Source: Eggerthella sp. YY7918
GTDB lineage: Bacteria; Actinomycetota; Coriobacteriia; Coriobacteriales; Eggerthellaceae
DNA length: 64,000 nt
Assembly: GCF_000270285.1 (NCBI RefSeq)
Contig: NC_015738.1
Span: 186,001-250,000 of the forward strand
Direction: 5' to 3'
The notes beneath the pieces are model-generated. The model saw nothing but the letters and a program-made list of their open reading frames with translations, made no database searches and was not told where the DNA came from. How positions within the stretch are numbered: position 1 is the first letter of the stretch; every line of letters starts with the position of its first letter. Below are positions 1 through 8,857 of the stretch, piece after piece. The position numbers were made by a program, and so were the translations under genes.

Positions 1-1
1 G

Positions 2-1249
2 ATCGCCATTTTCTACGGCCACAGCCCGTCGTTTTTCTGGCTGGGCGCCGCTGCCGTCGTGCTTGTCATTCTGATACTGATGAATCGCAATCACATCTAT
101 TCGCTCATTCCATATCTGCTGGTGGGTGTGGTGCTGTGGTACTGCGTATTCATGTCGGGCGTTCACTCTACCATCGCCGGCGTACTTTTGGCGTTCACTA
201 TTCCTTCGGGATCGCGTGTGAACCTGAAGAGCTTTATTGCCTGGTCGGGCGGCAAGGTGCGTGAGGCGCGCGATGCGTTTCAGCCCGAGACGCCTGTCAT
301 TGCGCAGGGCGAGTACATTGAAACCGTGCAGGACTTGAGCCGCGTGGCGCGTCAGGTGGTGCCGCCGGCGACGCGGTTGGAACATCGACTGTATCCGTGG
401 GTGTACTTCGGCATTCTGCCGCTGTTTGCCCTGACCAATGCCGACGTGAGTTTTGCAGGCATGGATTTTGGCGCCATGCTGACCGATCCGGTGCTCTATG
501 GCGTGTTGCTGGGTCTGTTAGTGGGCAAGCCGCTCGGCATTATGGCGATGAGCTTTCTGGTGGTGAAAACAAAGCTGGCTTCGCTGCCTGAAAACGTGAA
601 CTGGCTCCATATGCTCGGTGCAAGCATTTTGGGTGGCGTCGGCTTCACGATGGCCATCTTTGTGGCAAATCTGGCTTTCGATAACGAAGCAATGATTGCC
701 ACGGCCAAGTTGGGCATTTTGGCGGCGTCGCTTCTGGCGGGTGTGCTCGGCTTTGTGTTCCTGCTTCTGCAGGCAAAGGCCGCCCAGAAGCGCGGTGTCG
801 CGTATCTGGCAACGTCGTCGGAGGATGAGAATCTGCAGACGGCCGACCTCGATGCGGTTCACGATCGCGAAGAGTTTCTGCGTGACCTTAACAGTCCCGA
901 ATTGCAGGACGAACTGGAGGCGGCACGGAAGCGTCCCGGAGTGTTCGAGATTGTGGTTGATTTGGGACCGACGGGCCTGTTGGGCGGGGGCTCTATCGGA
1001 GACGTGCGTTCTGCCTTGCGCGACGAAGTGGTTCGCGTGTTGCGCGAGGAGGGCGAAGAAGATCTGTTGGAGAAGGTACAGGAGGAATTCCGCGAGAATA
1101 CCGATGTGCCTCCATTGGCGGGTGTGGTGGAAACTCTGCGTCGCGAAGGAGACGAGGAGCGCGTAGCCGACGCGCTTGGTCGCGAAGCGCAGGATGCCAC
1201 GGGCATGTCCGGACGTGATGCGGAGTCGGAAAAGGACGAACGCCATTAG
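2..1249 (+). CDS. nhaA: Na+/H+ antiporter NhaA, C-terminal part, with long acidic tail (5' truncated by window edge)
   Basis: The reading frame is open from base 2, so the start lies outside the window; 415 residues are visible. NhaA exchanges Na+ or Li+ for protons across the cytoplasmic membrane. Family landmarks are FALTNADV, GKPLGIM (the lysine matches the conserved TM X lysine) and GGVGFTMAIF (TM XI). The membrane domain ends near base 795. About 150 further hydrophilic, Glu/Asp/Arg-rich residues follow, whereas ordinary NhaA stops soon after its last helix. The tail has no Cys and looks helical; its role is unknown. An intergenic gap of about 110 bases separates it from glmU. Confidence 0.93.
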   Translation: MAIFYGHSPSFFWLGAAAVVLVILILMNRNHIYSLIPYLLVGVVLWYCVFMSGVHSTIAGVLLAFTIPSGSRVNLKSFIAWSGGKVREARDAFQPETPVIAQGEYIETVQDLSRVARQVVPPATRLEHRLYPWVYFGILPLFALTNADVSFAGMDFGAMLTDPVLYGVLLGLLVGKPLGIMAMSFLVVKTKLASLPENVNWLHMLGASILGGVGFTMAIFVANLAFDNEAMIATAKLGILAASLLAGVLGFVFLLLQAKAAQKRGVAYLATSSEDENLQTADLDAVHDREEFLRDLNSPELQDELEAARKRPGVFEIVVDLGPTGLLGGGSIGDVRSALRDEVVRVLREEGEEDLLEKVQEEFRENTDVPPLAGVVETLRREGDEERVADALGREAQDATGMSGRDAESEKDERH

Positions 1250-1280
1250 CCGCTGAAGGCGTTCCGCGTGCGAGCGCTGC

Positions 1281-1289
1281 TGGTATACT
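1281..1289 (+). promoter_or_regulatory. Putative extended -10 promoter of glmU
   Basis: TGG followed by TATACT at 1284-1289 is an extended -10 element about 70 bases before the glmU start. No good -35 hexamer is visible at 17-bp spacing (GTTCCG at 1261). It is the only promoter-like sequence in this short gap. Confidence 0.4.
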
Positions 1290-1358
1290 TGAGGCGCAGC
1301 TGTTGGTGTGACCGACGGTTGCGCTTTGAGGTTGAGAGAATTCGTTCGAAGGAAGACC

Positions 1359-2735
1359 ATGGAAGCTGCTGCTATCGTTTTAGCTGCCGGTGCTGGCACC
1401 CGCATGAAGTCCAAAAAGCCGAAGGTCGCTCACGAAGTGCTCGGTAAGCCGCTTGTTCGCTGGGTGGTTGATGCCGCGCGCGAAGCGGGGGTAGACCGCG
1501 TGGTGTCGGTGGTTGGACATGCGCGCGAACAGGTGGAACCCCTGGTTCAGGACACTCAGACGGTGGTGCAGCACGAGCAGAACGGCACGGCTGGAGCGGT
1601 GGCTGTGTGTGCCGATGCGCTTGCCGACTTCGATGGTTCGCTCGTGGTACTTTCGGGTGATTGCCCGCTCATCACGTCCGATACGATCACGCAGCTCATT
1701 CGCGCCCGTGAAGAGGCTGATGCCGCCGTGGTGGTGCTGACGATGCAGATGGACGACCCCTTCGGCTACGGGCGCATCGTGCGCGACGAGAACGGTGCGG
1801 TCGCGCGCATTGTCGAGCAGAAGGATGCTTCCCCTGAAGAGGCCGCGCTTTGCGAGTGCAATTCCGGTTTCTACTGCTTCGATGCGCGTGCGTTGTTCGA
1901 TGCGCTCAAACAGGTGAGCAACGACAACGCCCAGGGCGAGTTCTACCTGACCGACGTGCTTGAGATTTGTCGCAATGCAGGACGACCCGTATTGGGGCTG
2001 GTGTGCGAGGATACGGCTGAGTGCTTGGGCGTAAACTCGCGCATTCAGCTGGCCGAGGCTACCAAGCATCTGCAGCGGCGCATCAATCGTGCGCATATGG
2101 CTGCGGGCGTGACTATGGTGGACCCGGAGCTTGTGTGGATTGGTCCTGACGTGCGCATCGCCCAAGATGTGGAGATCCTTCCGAATGTGACGCTTATGGG
2201 TTCTACACGTATCGGCGAAGACAGTGTTATCGGCCCCGACTCGCGCTTGACCGATACGGTGGTGGGATGCGGATGCACGGTGGACGAAACGGTGGCCATC
2301 GAAGCCCAAATCGACGATAGAGCCACGTGCGGTCCGCGCGCCTACCTGCGCCCGGCGGCTCACTTGTGCGAGGGCGCAAAAGCAGGCACCCACGTGGAGA
2401 TCAAGAAGTCCACGGTGGGCAAGGGCAGCAAGGTGCCGCACTTGTCCTACATTGGGGACGCAACGCTCGGCGAGGGTGTCAACATCGGCGCGGGGTCCAT
2501 CACCTGCAACTATGACGGCAAGAAAAAGTGGCCGACCATTATTGGCGACGGCGCTTTTGTGGGCAGCGACACCATGATGGTGGCCCCAGTGACTATCGGA
2601 GCGGGTGCGATTATCGGCGCGGGTTCGACCATCACAAAAGATGTGGCGGACGATGCGCTGGGTCTCACACGTCCCGAGCAGCGTGAGATTCCCGGTTGGG
2701 CCGCCAAGAAGCGTGCGCAGCAGGCCGAAGAATAA
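1359..2735 (+). CDS. glmU: Bifunctional N-acetylglucosamine-1-phosphate uridyltransferase / glucosamine-1-phosphate acetyltransferase GlmU
   Basis: GlmU makes UDP-GlcNAc for peptidoglycan: it acetylates GlcN-1-P, then transfers UMP from UTP. The N-terminal nucleotidyltransferase domain carries LAAGAGTRMKS near residue 8 and the EQNGTAGAV loop. The C-terminal half is a left-handed beta helix with hexapeptide repeats and the acetyltransferase motif HLSYIGDATLGEGVNIGAG. The 458 residues match the usual 450-460. I chose ATG 1359 because GAAGGA lies just upstream; an earlier in-frame start at 1308 adds a non-homologous leader. In many bacteria glmU is followed by prs and pth; here an 8-kb opposite-strand module lies between glmU and prs. 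Confidence 0.98.
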   Translation: MEAAAIVLAAGAGTRMKSKKPKVAHEVLGKPLVRWVVDAAREAGVDRVVSVVGHAREQVEPLVQDTQTVVQHEQNGTAGAVAVCADALADFDGSLVVLSGDCPLITSDTITQLIRAREEADAAVVVLTMQMDDPFGYGRIVRDENGAVARIVEQKDASPEEAALCECNSGFYCFDARALFDALKQVSNDNAQGEFYLTDVLEICRNAGRPVLGLVCEDTAECLGVNSRIQLAEATKHLQRRINRAHMAAGVTMVDPELVWIGPDVRIAQDVEILPNVTLMGSTRIGEDSVIGPDSRLTDTVVGCGCTVDETVAIEAQIDDRATCGPRAYLRPAAHLCEGAKAGTHVEIKKSTVGKGSKVPHLSYIGDATLGEGVNIGAGSITCNYDGKKKWPTIIGDGAFVGSDTMMVAPVTIGAGAIIGAGSTITKDVADDALGLTRPEQREIPGWAAKKRAQQAEE

Positions 2736-2792
2736 ACTTCATATCGCAATGCTGGAGTCTCCTCGACTCTTCTCATCATGCGTCTCATATAG

Positions 2793-2826
2793 TTGACCCC
2801 GCTGCTTGTGCACGCAGCGGGGTCAA
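2793..2826. terminator. Strong hairpin between convergent glmU and torD-like genes
   Basis: A perfect 13-bp stem (2793-2805 with 2814-2826) encloses an 8-base loop. The position between convergent genes suggests a shared terminator, but no clear T-tract follows on either strand. Confidence 0.6.
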
Positions 2827-2864
2827 ATCGAAAAAGGTACTTTTTCAAAAACGTGAAATTCGCT

Positions 2865-3518
2865 CTAATCTTTGGCGGTTTTTTCTTGTGTGGACGCATT
2901 GTTTTTAGGCAGCATTTCGCGCAAACAGCGTGCAAAGCTTTTGAAGAAGGGGGTTAGAGCTCTAGCTTCCATTTCATAAGAGTATGCCCAGACAAACGGT
3001 CCAAACTCACAGTTTATAAAATCCTCCGCCTCCTGGCAAAACTCCTGAGCGCTTTTGCCTTCGCCGGCTTCGGTAAGTTCAGCCGCTCGGCGATATAATG
3101 CCGCGGTATACAGCAGTTCGACACCTAGCTGATCGAAAGGTTCGTGGACTTGTTCATCTAAATGAAATCCTGAGCGCTCGTAGCGAGCTTTTAGCCGTGA
3201 ATGAATCTCGGAAGGAGGCTGTCCGCAAAACAACGTTTGTAACGGTGGTTTGGGACCTTCTGGATTGTATCCTCGAATTAGACGTGCACGATCGATCAAA
3301 ACCGACTGCCATGCTTTCTCAAGTTCGGAACCAGCGATGTTGGTCGGGATAGGGTCGATAGGGTGTCCTGCTGACGCTAAGGCGCGGGCTATGCCAGCTA
3401 AGTAATCTGCGTCCGGCACTGTTACGAACATTCGCGCGAACACTTCGTACATTTCTGCACTTTCTCGCATCTCGTCGAGGGAGGGAGTGCTGGTGCCAGA
3501 TGCGTATTTGGCAGGCAT
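2865..3518 (-). CDS. TorD/DmsD-family molybdoenzyme assembly chaperone
   Basis: The 217-residue soluble protein has the size and all-helical character of TorD-like chaperones, which hold the apo-molybdoenzyme, protect its Tat signal and help insert the bis-MGD cofactor before export. The conserved helical core covers roughly residues 15-170, with EPFDQLGVELLYTAALYRRAAEL in the position where the family has its H-x3-E/F-P-x-D-H region; the exact E-x2-D-H signature is not clear. The start is supported by GGAGG. It is the last gene of the molybdoenzyme operon and starts 5 bases after the membrane-subunit stop, so it almost certainly serves the 897-aa catalytic subunit. Confidence 0.8.
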   Translation of the reverse strand: MPAKYASGTSTPSLDEMRESAEMYEVFARMFVTVPDADYLAGIARALASAGHPIDPIPTNIAGSELEKAWQSVLIDRARLIRGYNPEGPKPPLQTLFCGQPPSEIHSRLKARYERSGFHLDEQVHEPFDQLGVELLYTAALYRRAAELTEAGEGKSAQEFCQEAEDFINCEFGPFVWAYSYEMEARALTPFFKSFARCLREMLPKNNASTQEKTAKD

Positions 3519-3522
3519 GGTT

Positions 3523-4638
3523 CTATGCCTCCATCGTGCAGTCGGAATCGGCGGCAGGAACCGCTGCTTGGTTCTTCTTGTCTGCCACTAAAATGAGCAG
3601 AGTTGTTAGCAGTACAGCGAGGGCGATGGATCCAATAAACATACCCCATTCAGCAATGCCAGGAATGTATATCGGGGCGATCGTTTGCCCGTTGGTGGTG
3701 GTAGTCATCGATGGTACTGTCATTCCGATTCCTTGAGCCGTATAGGCGAACAAGCTTCCCTTGATGATGAAAACATACTTGCCTAATATCATTCCTGCAA
3801 TGGTTAGGCCGGCGACGAGCTTCTGGCTGCGTCTCAGCACCAACAGAACCAGCGGCAGCAGAATACCGCCGATGAGCCAGATCCAGAACATCCAGGCGTA
3901 TGAACCTGTCATAAGTTCAAGTACGTTCGAGAAGCTGAATCCGGTCGTGTAGGCGCTCTGTACAATCTCGGCAACAATAAGGAACGCATAAGATCCAAGC
4001 AGTAGCGTTAGAAGTTGGTGACGCCTTTTCTCGGTATCATCTTTTGAAAAGAAAGCGAGTAGGCATACGCCTGTGACCAGGGCGCACAACTCAAATATTG
4101 CCACCTCAAGCGGGGAAGACCATCCCACACGTCCAACGACGGTGGTGAACAGGATGGACGTTCCAAGCGGCATAAGTACGGCAACGATCAAGGATATCTT
4201 AGAAAATACTGCGATCATCCGGTCTTTATTTTTCGCTAATGCAAATAGATACAGTGCTCCTAGTATGATGGCCAAACTAAAGAACCATACGTCAAGTGCC
4301 ATGGGGGCTTGGAAATGAGGAGCGAAGAATAGTCTCCAGAAGGGGCCGAGTGTACCAAGGTCATATACGATGGCAACAACGCAAGCGACGGTTGAGGCAA
4401 GGCTGATCGATACAAGCTTTTTGCGTAAGCTTCTATCCTTCCCGAAACATGCGAAGAACAATGCCCCAGCGGCTACCGCTTCAAGCGCAAGGAATCCAGC
4501 GATGACCAGACCCCACGATACATAATCAGTCATGCCTAAGTTTCGAGAACTGCTGAGCGAAAGCGCCCAAGAAGCAACGCCGACGATCGTAAGTATGCCA
4601 GAAATTGCGAAGATGCCTTTCATTGTTTTGCTTTGCAT
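3523..4638 (-). CDS. NrfD/PsrC-family integral membrane subunit
   Basis: NrfD-type subunits anchor exported molybdoenzymes and exchange electrons between the quinone pool and the FeS subunit; they carry no haem. The 371 residues form about nine or ten hydrophobic helices, starting FAISGILTIVGVASWAL and including LVIAGFLALEAVAAGALFF. RBS AAGGGGG precedes the start. The gene lies between the FeS subunit and the TorD chaperone, as in Psr/Phs/Dms-type complexes. It probably oxidises menaquinol and passes electrons outward, though the reverse direction cannot be excluded. Confidence 0.87.
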   Translation of the reverse strand: MQSKTMKGIFAISGILTIVGVASWALSLSSSRNLGMTDYVSWGLVIAGFLALEAVAAGALFFACFGKDRSLRKKLVSISLASTVACVVAIVYDLGTLGPFWRLFFAPHFQAPMALDVWFFSLAIILGALYLFALAKNKDRMIAVFSKISLIVAVLMPLGTSILFTTVVGRVGWSSPLEVAIFELCALVTGVCLLAFFSKDDTEKRRHQLLTLLLGSYAFLIVAEIVQSAYTTGFSFSNVLELMTGSYAWMFWIWLIGGILLPLVLLVLRRSQKLVAGLTIAGMILGKYVFIIKGSLFAYTAQGIGMTVPSMTTTTNGQTIAPIYIPGIAEWGMFIGSIALAVLLTTLLILVADKKNQAAVPAADSDCTMEA

Positions 4639-4656
4639 GATTGAACCCCCTTTCTC

Positions 4657-5277
4657 TTAGATAGTTCCAGCGTAAAATACGCTTGGGTTGGTGTGTAAAT
4701 TTTCGGCCATGGGCTTAGCATTCTTCTTCTTGATTGCCTGCGATATCTCGCTTGTTGGATCGTCGAGATCCCCGAAGATGCGGGCCTTCGAGATGCACGT
4801 GGTCGCGCATGCGGGCTTCTTGCCCTCCGCGATGCGCTCGTGGCATAGCACGCATTTGCCCACAGTGCCCTTCTTGTGTTTGTCCGCTTTTGCCAGCTCG
4901 AATGGTGTCGGCTCATAGTCAGATCCGAATGCTGGGGTTTCTTCTACCGTCGTATGGTACAAATGACGGGCGTTGTAGGGGCATGCGTTCATACACGCGC
5001 GACAGCCCAGACACTTGGACGCATCAACTAAGACAATGCCATTTTCATCATGGTAGCTTGCGCCAGTGGGACATACGTTCACGCACGGTGCATCTTGGCA
5101 GTGCATACAGCCCGATGGCACCGGTGTCCATTTTGCGCTGGGGTATGTGCCGCTCTCCTTGAAGAACACGTTGGCCCAATAAATGCCATGTGGCGTGCCC
5201 TGCTCCACTTTGCAGGCCATCACGCACGCGCCGCATCCGACGCATCGTTCGATATCTAACAACATTCCATATCGCAC
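4657..5277 (-). CDS. Four-cluster ferredoxin-type electron-transfer subunit (DmsB/PsrB/NrfC-like)
   Basis: The 206-residue protein has sixteen-odd cysteines in the DmsB pattern: CVGCGACVMAC near residue 12, CMHCQDAPCVNVC near 57, CLGCRACMNAC near 89, and CVLC with a later CATTC near 140-160. These bind four [4Fe-4S] clusters wiring the membrane subunit to the Mo site. There is no Tat signal, so it is expected to be co-exported with the catalytic subunit. I kept the GTG at 5277, which sits 11 bases after GGAG; ATG at 5265 would be too far. It starts 5 bases after the catalytic subunit ends, so translation may be coupled. Confidence 0.9.
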   Translation of the reverse strand: MRYGMLLDIERCVGCGACVMACKVEQGTPHGIYWANVFFKESGTYPSAKWTPVPSGCMHCQDAPCVNVCPTGASYHDENGIVLVDASKCLGCRACMNACPYNARHLYHTTVEETPAFGSDYEPTPFELAKADKHKKGTVGKCVLCHERIAEGKKPACATTCISKARIFGDLDDPTSEISQAIKKKNAKPMAENLHTNPSVFYAGTI

Positions 5278-5282
5278 AGTTA

Positions 5283-7976
5283 TCAGCGCTCCTCTGCCTT
5301 ATAAACCTTGACACGTACCGTGTTCTCAACTGCGCCCGTGACCGGGCTCATGCTGCCTGGCAAGCCCTCTGTGAGGCAGTTCCAATGAACGCGTTCAGCA
5401 AGATGGGCTCCCAGCGTTTTAACCTTACGACCCGTCGCCCCGGGAATTCCGATGGCCTGCGGATGCAGGAGTTCGGTCACGTGGAGTTTGCCTTTTGTCT
5501 CGCCGTATGCCGACTCCACCACTACAATGTCACCTTCCTTGAGGCCGCGCTTTTCGGCGGCTGATGTGTGCATAGTGATGGAGTTGTAGAATGGGTTGAA
5601 CCGTTCGTTCCAATCTCCGACCCACGGATTCTGGTCGAGAAAACCAATGCGTAAAATACCTTGAGGAATTTTGTAGTTAAATGCGAACAGATCGTATTCA
5701 TCGTTAGATTTGAAAACGTTCGTTTCGCACCAAAATAGGGTCCCCTGGTAGTAGCGTTCCAGATCTTCCATCGATATGTTCATAAAGTCGTGAGGCACTG
5801 CCTTGATCTTTGGCAACAGCGAAGCGCCACTTTCTTTCTGTGTGTGGAAGTAGAACTGATAGCGTACCTTGCCATGCCAGAAGTAGTCTGCATAGGCCTC
5901 GCATTCGGGTGTGTTTTCGCTCAGATCGATAAAACCATGTTCTTTGAAGTAGTCGAGCCCCATAGATTGACCATGGGCGGTCTTCATCGTTCGATCGTAA
6001 ATGTCGCCAATTGTGTATAGCGTGTTCCGATCGAGTGCGTACTCGTCTGCTAGCGGCTGACCGGTAATTGGAGCTTTTTTGTTCAAATCGTCGTTGATTT
6101 TGCTTGTCATGCCCATGCGGTCGAACAATTCTAGGAAAACGTCGTTCGCGTTACGCGTATTGTAAAGACGTGGCATGGGGTTGCGATATTGATGCATGTT
6201 TACAATCATGTTGTCAAAACCGATGTTTTCGATGTTGCCCTTGTAAGCGTGCATACTTTCCATTTCTAGCATGCAGTCCTCAGGGATGATTATGTCTGAA
6301 AACATCGCCACTTCATCCATGTGGTAGGCGAATGAGAAAACGAAAGGCACTGCCTTAAAAGCCGCCGCCACCGTGTCAGGCATACTCACATCATTGATCG
6401 GGTTTCCGCCACAGCAGAAGAAAGCCTTTGGCGTTATTTCCATACCGTATTTATCTGTCCCCTCCGAAATGACTTTGAAGGCTGTGGTGGCCGTGCTGTG
6501 CCGGTGAGGGTAAAACTCCTTCATGTCGAAGTGGTCAGGGGGATACACGAACGGTTTGCCAAGCGCTGCCTCGAAGAACGGTTCCACCACTCCGTCGGCA
6601 GAAACAGTGATGCTGCGCTTTCCGCGACTTGCGCCCACCGATCCACCCGGGACATCCATATTGCCCAAAAGTTCATTAACAATCTTTACGGCTAAGTCTA
6701 TCTGTGATCCGTTTTCGTGGTTGAGTACGCCGCGGTTAGGTATGAGTGCAGCGGGGCGATAGGCAAACTCGTGACCGTCGATACTGATAGTAGATCCTAT
6801 GCTTGCGTACGATATGAGGTCGTTGGCAATTTCTCGAATCTTATCAGCTGGTATGCTGCACAGCTCCTCGGCCCACTCAGGAGTGTATTCTTTCATAGAG
6901 TCGCGTACCCATTCAAAGCTGGGACGGACGGTCTTGCCCTCCACCGTGAATTCACCTTCGATTGCTGGGTCAATCAAACCGGCATCGTCGAATGTCTTAG
7001 CCGTGTTGTCAGACACGTCCCAGATCATAGGCTTGCCTTCACCGTTACGCAGATAGAATCCATCTTCCATAAGCAGGTAGGGGGCGTTTGTTTGCTGCTT
7101 AAGAAAAGCGACATCGTAGCCGCCATTTTCAAACAACATGACGTTGATAAGACCAAAAAGGAATGGTAGATCTTGGCCGGGAAGGATAGGTACCCATTCA
7201 CCTTGGCTGGCTTCCATCGAGCAGCGTGGATCCACTACGATGTGACGAAATGCGTTCTGCTCTACCGCATCGGCGATGTTGCGGCATGATCCGTTCGCGC
7301 TACCCAAGTTGGCTCCAGCGCTACGTCCAATAGACACAACGTACTTTGCATATTTTTGGTCGGAGATGGTCACGGGCATGTCTGATGTGACCATGCAGGT
7401 GGCGTAGTGCACTGCACACAGGGAGCCATTCGATTCAATTTCATTGGGTGTGCCAAACACTTTTGAGAATCGGCCACCGATGTTGTCTGCGTTGATGGTG
7501 TCGTAGATAGCAAATCCGCGGATAAAAACAAGTTCACGAGGGTCTTTGTCGTGAATTTCCTTAAATTTCTCTGCAGCCGTAGAAAGTGCTTCATCCCAGG
7601 TGATTTCAACCCATCCAGGATCAACATCGAAGCCTTTTTCGGGGTTCGTTCGCTTCATGGGCGTTTTAATACGATAGGGGTTGTAGTAGTGCATAATAGC
7701 GCCCTTGCCGCGCCCACACATGGTTCCGCGATTGCCTTCGGCATCGGGATTGCCCTCGATGCTAGTAACCACGCCATTTTCCATGGTTGCGATGTAGTTA
7801 CACCCATCGCGCATGCACATGCGGCAATAGCCCTTGATCTCTTGTCGGCTTGCGGCTGCGCCTTCGTCATTCTCTGCGAATGCCGAGGATGCCCCATGTA
7901 AACATGTTGCTCCCGACACCGCTCCTAAGGCCGCTGTTGCCCCCACAGCCTTAAGGAATCCTCGTCTGTCGATCAT
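5283..7976 (-). CDS. Tat-exported molybdopterin oxidoreductase catalytic subunit, Cys-ligated (PsrA/PhsA/ArrA-like)
   Basis: This 897-residue protein belongs to the DMSO-reductase superfamily. DRRGFLK at residues 3-9 is a twin-arginine export motif. Cys51, Cys54, Cys59 and Cys87 (C-x2-C-x4-C-x27-C) would bind the proximal [4Fe-4S] cluster. SNGSLC places Cys187 where the family has its Mo ligand, which points to the polysulfide/thiosulfate/arsenate-reductase side of the family rather than Ser-ligated DmsA/TorA. The C-terminal dinucleotide-binding region contains HPQAIGIPGATGRKVKTLG. FeS, NrfD and TorD genes follow, and an HK/RR pair precedes. The substrate cannot be read from sequence; S-oxyanions, polysulfide, arsenate or an organic acceptor are all possible. 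Confidence 0.9.
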   Translation of the reverse strand: MIDRRGFLKAVGATAALGAVSGATCLHGASSAFAENDEGAAASRQEIKGYCRMCMRDGCNYIATMENGVVTSIEGNPDAEGNRGTMCGRGKGAIMHYYNPYRIKTPMKRTNPEKGFDVDPGWVEITWDEALSTAAEKFKEIHDKDPRELVFIRGFAIYDTINADNIGGRFSKVFGTPNEIESNGSLCAVHYATCMVTSDMPVTISDQKYAKYVVSIGRSAGANLGSANGSCRNIADAVEQNAFRHIVVDPRCSMEASQGEWVPILPGQDLPFLFGLINVMLFENGGYDVAFLKQQTNAPYLLMEDGFYLRNGEGKPMIWDVSDNTAKTFDDAGLIDPAIEGEFTVEGKTVRPSFEWVRDSMKEYTPEWAEELCSIPADKIREIANDLISYASIGSTISIDGHEFAYRPAALIPNRGVLNHENGSQIDLAVKIVNELLGNMDVPGGSVGASRGKRSITVSADGVVEPFFEAALGKPFVYPPDHFDMKEFYPHRHSTATTAFKVISEGTDKYGMEITPKAFFCCGGNPINDVSMPDTVAAAFKAVPFVFSFAYHMDEVAMFSDIIIPEDCMLEMESMHAYKGNIENIGFDNMIVNMHQYRNPMPRLYNTRNANDVFLELFDRMGMTSKINDDLNKKAPITGQPLADEYALDRNTLYTIGDIYDRTMKTAHGQSMGLDYFKEHGFIDLSENTPECEAYADYFWHGKVRYQFYFHTQKESGASLLPKIKAVPHDFMNISMEDLERYYQGTLFWCETNVFKSNDEYDLFAFNYKIPQGILRIGFLDQNPWVGDWNERFNPFYNSITMHTSAAEKRGLKEGDIVVVESAYGETKGKLHVTELLHPQAIGIPGATGRKVKTLGAHLAERVHWNCLTEGLPGSMSPVTGAVENTVRVKVYKAEER

Positions 7977-8008
7977 TTAGATCCTCCTTCCAAGTTACAG
8001 TAAGAAGG

Positions 8009-8043
8009 ATCTTAAAGTGGCTTGCGTAAACGATCCGTAAACG
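8009..8043 (-). promoter_or_regulatory. Direct-repeat operator and promoter candidate for the molybdoenzyme operon
   Basis: On the minus strand two identical 8-mers CGTTTACG (8036-8043 and 8025-8032) start exactly 11 bases apart. Ten bases further downstream is TAAGAT (8014-8009), a plausible -10. SARP-type activators are known to bind direct repeats with an 11-bp period close to the -10 element. The adjacent response regulator has a SARP-like output domain, so this is its most likely target. Confidence 0.55.
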
Positions 8044-8056
8044 CGCGATGTGGAAT

Positions 8057-8857
8057 CTACCCCGCCTCGTTTAGGATGCGCGAAAGAGTTTCCTCTCCCC
8101 AGGAGTACTGCTCCATATACGCGCCATGAAACAGATCATGTTTGCCTTGCAGATATGCATGGTAATCGCATTCCACAGCGCTCATATCGAGTGATGCCGA
8201 GCCGCGAGCTCGGACAAGAGCTCTGTCTGCCCCGCATTCGTGCAGCGTTGTTCGAAGGTCGCACAGTGCTCGTCGGTACAGTGCCTTGACGCTTTCGTCG
8301 TAAATGTGGTTCTCCCAAAGAAGGTCGACGGCGCGTTCCATCGACACTTGACCGCCATCAGCATCAGCAAGCAAGGCGAGCAGTTCTTTGGCCTTTGCGT
8401 TTGAGAAAATCAAAGTTCGTTCATCCAAAAAAGCATCGAATCGTCCAAATGTTTTCAAGACGAGTTTTCGTTCCTGTCGTCGTGTTCGTAGGGCTCGCGC
8501 CTGGTCGAGATGATGGCGTACGTCTTCGATATCGCACGGCTTAAGTAAGTAGCCAAGAGCATAGTGTTTAAACGCTTCAAGTGAGTAGTGTTCGTAGCCA
8601 GTAGTGAACACTACTTCCGTAAGTGGGTCGATTTTCTTGATACGTTCTGCCAGCGTAAGACCATCTATATCAGGCATCTCAATATCAAGAAACGCAAGAT
8701 CGATCGATCGCTCCTCAACCAAATCCAACGCAGGCTGAGATGTACGGAACACCCCGGCAACTTCAACATCGTCACATTGACCGAGGAGCGAGGATAGGTA
8801 TGTTCCTGCCCAGGGCTCATCATCCACTACAAGCACTGTCGCTGGTCGGTTATTCAT
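8057..8857 (-). CDS. Response regulator with SARP/BTAD-like output domain
   Basis: Residues 1-120 form a receiver domain: VVDDEPW gives the acidic pocket and FLDIEMPD the phospho-acceptor Asp. From about residue 133 a winged-helix of the SARP/OmpR type begins (LKTFGRFDAFLDER, then AKELLALLADADGGQVSMERAVDLLW). A helical stretch with CDYHAYLQG and GAYMEQYSWGEE follows, typical of receiver-SARP-BTAD regulators. The 266 residues fit that architecture. The start overlaps the end of the kinase gene by 8 bases, so they form one cistronic pair. It probably activates the molybdoenzyme operon directly downstream, through the 11-bp repeats at 8025-8043. Confidence 0.88.
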   Translation of the reverse strand: MNNRPATVLVVDDEPWAGTYLSSLLGQCDDVEVAGVFRTSQPALDLVEERSIDLAFLDIEMPDIDGLTLAERIKKIDPLTEVVFTTGYEHYSLEAFKHYALGYLLKPCDIEDVRHHLDQARALRTRRQERKLVLKTFGRFDAFLDERTLIFSNAKAKELLALLADADGGQVSMERAVDLLWENHIYDESVKALYRRALCDLRTTLHECGADRALVRARGSASLDMSAVECDYHAYLQGKHDLFHGAYMEQYSWGEETLSRILNEAG

